This document shows, one piece after another, positions 18,088-19,687 of a stretch of DNA of 19,687 nt. The number at the start of each line of letters is the position of its first letter. The first letter of the stretch is position 1. The notes under the pieces were generated by a model, which was given only the letters and a program-made list of their open reading frames with translations, searched no databases and had not been told where the DNA came from. The DNA comes from an uncultured Lachnospiraceae bacterium (GTDB taxonomy: Bacteria; Bacillota; Clostridia; Lachnospirales; Lachnospiraceae): positions 1 through 19,687 of the forward strand of contig CALGGH010000010.1 of the NCBI GenBank assembly GCA_937916415.1, in the 5' to 3' direction. The position numbers and the translations under genes are program-made.

Positions 18088-18812
18088 GTAAGTGGTTCTT
18101 CCTCCAGCTTGCGATAGGTTACCATCAGCAGGTCAGCGAGCCTGGATACCTGTTCGGCGTCATTGAGCGCGTATGCGTATTCAAGCTCGATCGGAGTCTC
18201 CACGTGAGACATGTTATATAAGTTGATGGCCACGTACATGTCGGAAATGAACTGTACGATCAGATCGTCATCGCAATTCTCAAATATTCCGAGGAATTCG
18301 TTACCGCCGTTACGCCCTACGAAACCGTAAGCGGTACCGACGTCCTTGAGTATGATACAGAAGTCCTGGATCAGGGAGTCGCCGACCTCGTGACTGAAGC
18401 GGTCGTTGATCGCCACCAGGTTGGTGAGCTTGATGACAGTACATCCAATGTGCTGCATCGTGGCCTCCGAATTGTGCATGCTGATCATCAGGTCAACGCT
18501 GAGCCTGTTGGGCAGTCCCGTAAGCGAATCCACGTAGGCCGTATGGGAAAGCTCGGAATTCTCGGACGCGGCATTCTTGAGCATGTTGAAATCTATGAGC
18601 ATGCAGATGAATGAGATGATGAGGGCCACCCACATCATCAGGCACAGGCTGAATAACAGCTTGTTGGTAAAAACTGCAGTACGCAGTGTCTTGTTAAGCA
18701 AGATGATCAGCAGATACACGATCTCTACTATAAATACAAGCGTGAGCTCGAGCGCCTTGATCGCCCTGTATGCCGATAGGCTGTCTTTTGGCTGATTGTT
18801 GCTCTGATTCAT
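18084..18812 (-). CDS. Membrane protein with a degenerate (probably inactive) GGDEF domain
   Basis: A 242-residue protein with two transmembrane helices (about 21-40 and 50-74) and a cytoplasmic GGDEF-family domain (about 90-238). The fold is clear from AYVDSLTGLPNRLSVD (92-107), AINDRFSHEVGDSLI (134-148) and VGRNGGNEFLGIF (165-177). Catalysis is doubtful: the signature is GGNEF (169-173), the DxDxFK metal motif is replaced by KLTNLV (128-133), and the RxxD product-inhibition site before the signature is missing (TAYG). It may still bind a nucleotide or a partner. I place the start at ATG 18812, nine bases after AAAGGTG; the upstream GTG at 18824 lies within that site. As first gene of the operon and coupled to the sigma factor, it may be the regulatory input. 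Confidence 0.88.
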   Translation of the reverse strand: MNQSNNQPKDSLSAYRAIKALELTLVFIVEIVYLLIILLNKTLRTAVFTNKLLFSLCLMMWVALIISFICMLIDFNMLKNAASENSELSHTAYVDSLTGLPNRLSVDLMISMHNSEATMQHIGCTVIKLTNLVAINDRFSHEVGDSLIQDFCIILKDVGTAYGFVGRNGGNEFLGIFENCDDDLIVQFISDMYVAINLYNMSHVETPIELEYAYALNDAEQVSRLADLLMVTYRKLEEEPLT

Positions 18813-18885
18813 GATAATTGACACCTTTCTGTGGCCGTTATTTCATCACCTGCAATGCCTGCGGTGACGATGCGTGTTTGAAAAC

Positions 18886-18936
18886 CGTCAGCGAATGACC
18901 CGGACGTACTGCCTGCCTTTCGGTCATTCAATGACG
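18886..18936 (-). promoter_or_regulatory. Hairpin in the leader of the GGDEF/sigma/pilus-like operon
   Basis: In the predicted leader of about 170 bases, GGTCATTC (18922-18929) pairs with GAATGACC (18893-18900), and, past a 2x2 internal loop, TGACG (18932-18936) pairs with CGTCA (18886-18890): 13 pairs around a 21-base loop. GGACGT (18902-18907) in the loop could instead pair with ACGTCC at 18933-18938 or 18972-18977. A second small stem is GGCGG 18951-18955 with CCGCC 18965-18969. I compared it by eye with c-di-GMP riboswitches and do not recognise one. Confidence 0.4.
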
Positions 18937-18990
18937 TCCCATCGTGGAATGGCGGAACCGTCGACCGCCGCACGTCCATACAACAATATA

Positions 18991-19019
18991 ATTATATAGG
19001 AAAATAGGTTAAATGAAAA
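18991..19019 (-). promoter_or_regulatory. Candidate sigma-A promoter of the nine-gene operon
   Basis: Reading the - strand, TATAAT (18996-18991) is a perfect -10 box; 17 bases upstream is TTTTCA (19019-19014), four of six matches to TTGACA. The predicted start near 18984 leaves a leader of about 170 bases before the GGDEF-like gene. The region around it is strongly A+T-rich. It is the only promoter-like sequence I see for the operon; none is obvious within it. Confidence 0.5.
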
Positions 19020-19064
19020 GGCAATATTATTTTTCTAAAAAATCTGACCCTTTTTTGTTTTTGG

Positions 19065-19116
19065 CTCCGTCTTTATTAATGACACGGAGGTGAAAATGGT
19101 TTTAACGGGTTTTCAC
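19065..19116 (+). promoter_or_regulatory. Hairpins over the ribosome binding site of a possible leader ORF
   Basis: CTCCGT (19065-19070) pairs with ACGGAG (19084-19089), masking the ribosome binding site GGAGG (19086-19090). The alternative GTGAAAA (19090-19096) with TTTTCAC (19110-19116) covers the ATG at 19096. The two stems meet within one base of each other, so they could stack or shift. Translational control is suggested, not shown. No good + strand promoter was identified; the A+T-rich stretch 19020-19080 is the likeliest location. Confidence 0.35.
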
Positions 19117-19191
19117 TTCGTGAGGTTTCATTTATTTATCGCATTTTATTTATGGAGGTGCGTGAGATGTTATCGGAAGGTTATAGCTTGA
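19096..19191 (+). CDS. Possible 31-codon leader ORF
   Basis: ATG at 19096 has a strong ribosome binding site (GGAGG at 19086-19090, five bases away) and opens a 31-codon frame ending in TGA at 19189-19191. The peptide is hydrophobic and basic (it begins MVLTGFHFVRFHLFIAFYLW and ends with an Arg/Cys/Lys-rich tail). It overlaps the start of the next gene by 25 bases in another frame, so its translation would pass over that gene's ribosome binding site. It may be a regulatory leader, a small membrane peptide or a chance frame with a good start site. Without comparison to relatives its coding status is open. Confidence 0.3.
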   Translation: MVLTGFHFVRFHLFIAFYLWRCVRCYRKVIA

Positions 19192-19502
19192 TCGTCATTG
19201 AAGAAGAGCAGACGGCGTTGGCAGGCAGCATGCCGGCCCTGCTTGGATCGAAGAGCACGATGTTCCTCGTTACGAGCTTAATGATCCTGCTCGTGGCTGC
19301 CATCATCGTCGGTGCCGCACATGCCATCAGCATTCAGCGTGCACAGTCGAGACTTGATGAGCTGGTTGCTCTCGGGGGCATTGAACCCGGTGAGTACAAT
19401 GCCAGGAGCATCAAGAGCATCCGCGGTCAGATCCTTGCGCTGGAGAACGACATAGCCGAGAATAACCTGGGCGGAGTGATTCCTTCATTCCACATGGGCT
19501 GA
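19167..19502 (+). CDS. Small single-pass membrane protein of unknown function
   Basis: A 111-residue protein I cannot assign. The N-terminus (about 1-30) is mildly acidic (MLSEGYSLIVIEEEQ), one transmembrane helix spans about 32-54 (MFLVTSLMILLVAAIIVGAA), and the remainder is polar and mostly helical (AQSRLDELVAL, SIKSIRGQILALENDIAEN), probably a short coiled coil broken by a Gly-Pro turn (GGIEPGEYN). ATG 19167 is chosen because GGAGGTG (19154-19160) lies six bases upstream; the ATG at 19152 overlaps that site. Codon use resembles its neighbours. It is divergent from the pilus-like operon and shares its control region, so a functional link is conceivable. The direction across the membrane is uncertain. 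Confidence 0.7.
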   Translation: MLSEGYSLIVIEEEQTALAGSMPALLGSKSTMFLVTSLMILLVAAIIVGAAHAISIQRAQSRLDELVALGGIEPGEYNARSIKSIRGQILALENDIAENNLGGVIPSFHMG

Positions 19503-19511
19503 GGCTGACGG

Positions 19512-19549
19512 GTGTTTAAGCACACGGCGTGAGCACGGCGTTTAAGCGC
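19512..19549 (+). repeat. Tandem imperfect repeat, two dyad-like 12-base units
   Basis: GTGTTTAAGCAC (19512-19523) and GCGTTTAAGCGC (19538-19549) recur 26 bases apart. They differ at two positions, and the changes compensate: T to C in the left arm and A to G in the right arm keep the three-base arms complementary around TTTAAG. They lie just upstream of a consensus promoter and could be binding sites for a regulator or small RNA hairpins. Confidence 0.4.
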
Positions 19550-19564
19550 GCAATCAGTTTTTGA

Positions 19565-19593
19565 TTGACAACTAAACCACATGCACGTATAAT
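19565..19593 (+). promoter_or_regulatory. Perfect-consensus sigma-A promoter facing out of the window
   Basis: TTGACA (19565-19570), a 17-base spacer and TATAAT (19588-19593): all twelve consensus bases at the optimal distance. The predicted start is near 19600. At least 87 bases of leader follow without a clear start codon, so the gene lies beyond 19687. The -35 box overlaps a 6-bp hairpin, CAATCA/TGATTG (19551-19567), and the -10 box lies in the loop of the inverted repeat at 19574-19614. Confidence 0.75.
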
Positions 19594-19622
19594 TGTTTGG
19601 CGTGCGTGTGGTTTTGTTTTTT
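19574..19622 (+). terminator. Terminator-like 14-bp inverted repeat enclosing a promoter -10 box
   Basis: AAACCACATGCACG (19574-19587) pairs with CGTGCGTGTGGTTT (19601-19614), 14 pairs with one G-T, loop of 13 bases, followed by T-G-TTTTTT (19615-19622). For transcripts coming from the small membrane protein gene this is a good factor-independent terminator. Because the promoter's -10 box is inside the loop, a transcript starting near 19600 would lack the 5' arm and could not form it. The same symmetry could serve as an operator. Confidence 0.75.
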
Positions 19623-19687
19623 GCGCACTAAGGGATCTGTTCATAAATAAATCATTAATTTGCTTGTCTTTTTCTTCGATCGCACTG

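Noticed and set aside
18084..18824. GTG at 18824 as start of the GGDEF-like gene
   Set aside because: That GTG is part of the AAAGGTG ribosome binding site, which is well placed for ATG 18812.
18813..18984. c-di-GMP (GEMM) riboswitch upstream of the GGDEF-like gene
   Set aside because: I looked for the conserved GEMM blocks (GGACGCAAAGCC and the GGUAGGUAGCGGGG side) and did not find them; only generic hairpins are visible.

Overview
The window looks like a chromosomal segment of a Lachnospiraceae-type clostridium. The main evidence is RpoB: its N-terminus (MEKNRI..VAAGKN.RM) and overall sequence are of the type I associate with that family, and RpoB and RpoC are separate, full-length chains with acidic C-terminal tails. 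Starts are mostly preceded by strong GGAGG-like ribosome binding sites, as expected for Firmicutes. Genus cannot be fixed by eye.

Region 1 (1-8460, + strand) is the end of the ribosomal protein / RNA polymerase cluster: the last 22 codons of rplJ, then rplL, a factor-independent terminator, a near-consensus promoter (TTGACT-N17-TACAAT), a structured leader, rpoB and rpoC. It closes with a hairpin that has T-runs on both sides and can serve the convergent gene as well.

Region 2 (8461-12900) is a surface-glycan island: a sialyltransferase-like GT-B glycosyltransferase on the - strand, divergent from a + strand pair. The pair is an N-acetyl sugar amidotransferase (PP-loop, WbpG/PseA type) and, overlapping it by 4 bases, a polytopic GT-C-like membrane protein. 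Together they suggest that an amidated or amidinated acidic sugar is made and attached to a surface polymer or protein; the sugar itself is not defined by this window.

Region 3 (18812 down to 12911, - strand) is one tightly packed nine-gene unit. In transcription order: a membrane-bound GGDEF protein with the catalytic residues lost (GGNEF), an ECF sigma factor, a probable anti-sigma factor, a transglutaminase-fold lipoprotein, a GspF/PilC-type platform protein, and four small single-pass proteins. One of the four is prepilin-like, one is pseudopilin-like and one resembles DUF4860. No assembly ATPase and no prepilin peptidase lie in the window. I read this as a minor type IV pilus / type II secretion-like surface machine with its own sigma/anti-sigma control and a c-di-GMP-enzyme relic as first gene. 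It is the best candidate here for an undescribed system.

Region 4 (18813-19687) holds the divergent control region, a small single-pass membrane protein of unknown function with a possible 31-codon upstream ORF, and then a perfect-consensus promoter (TTGACA-N17-TATAAT). The -10 box of that promoter sits in the loop of a 14-bp inverted repeat ending in a T-run. It points at a gene beyond the window.
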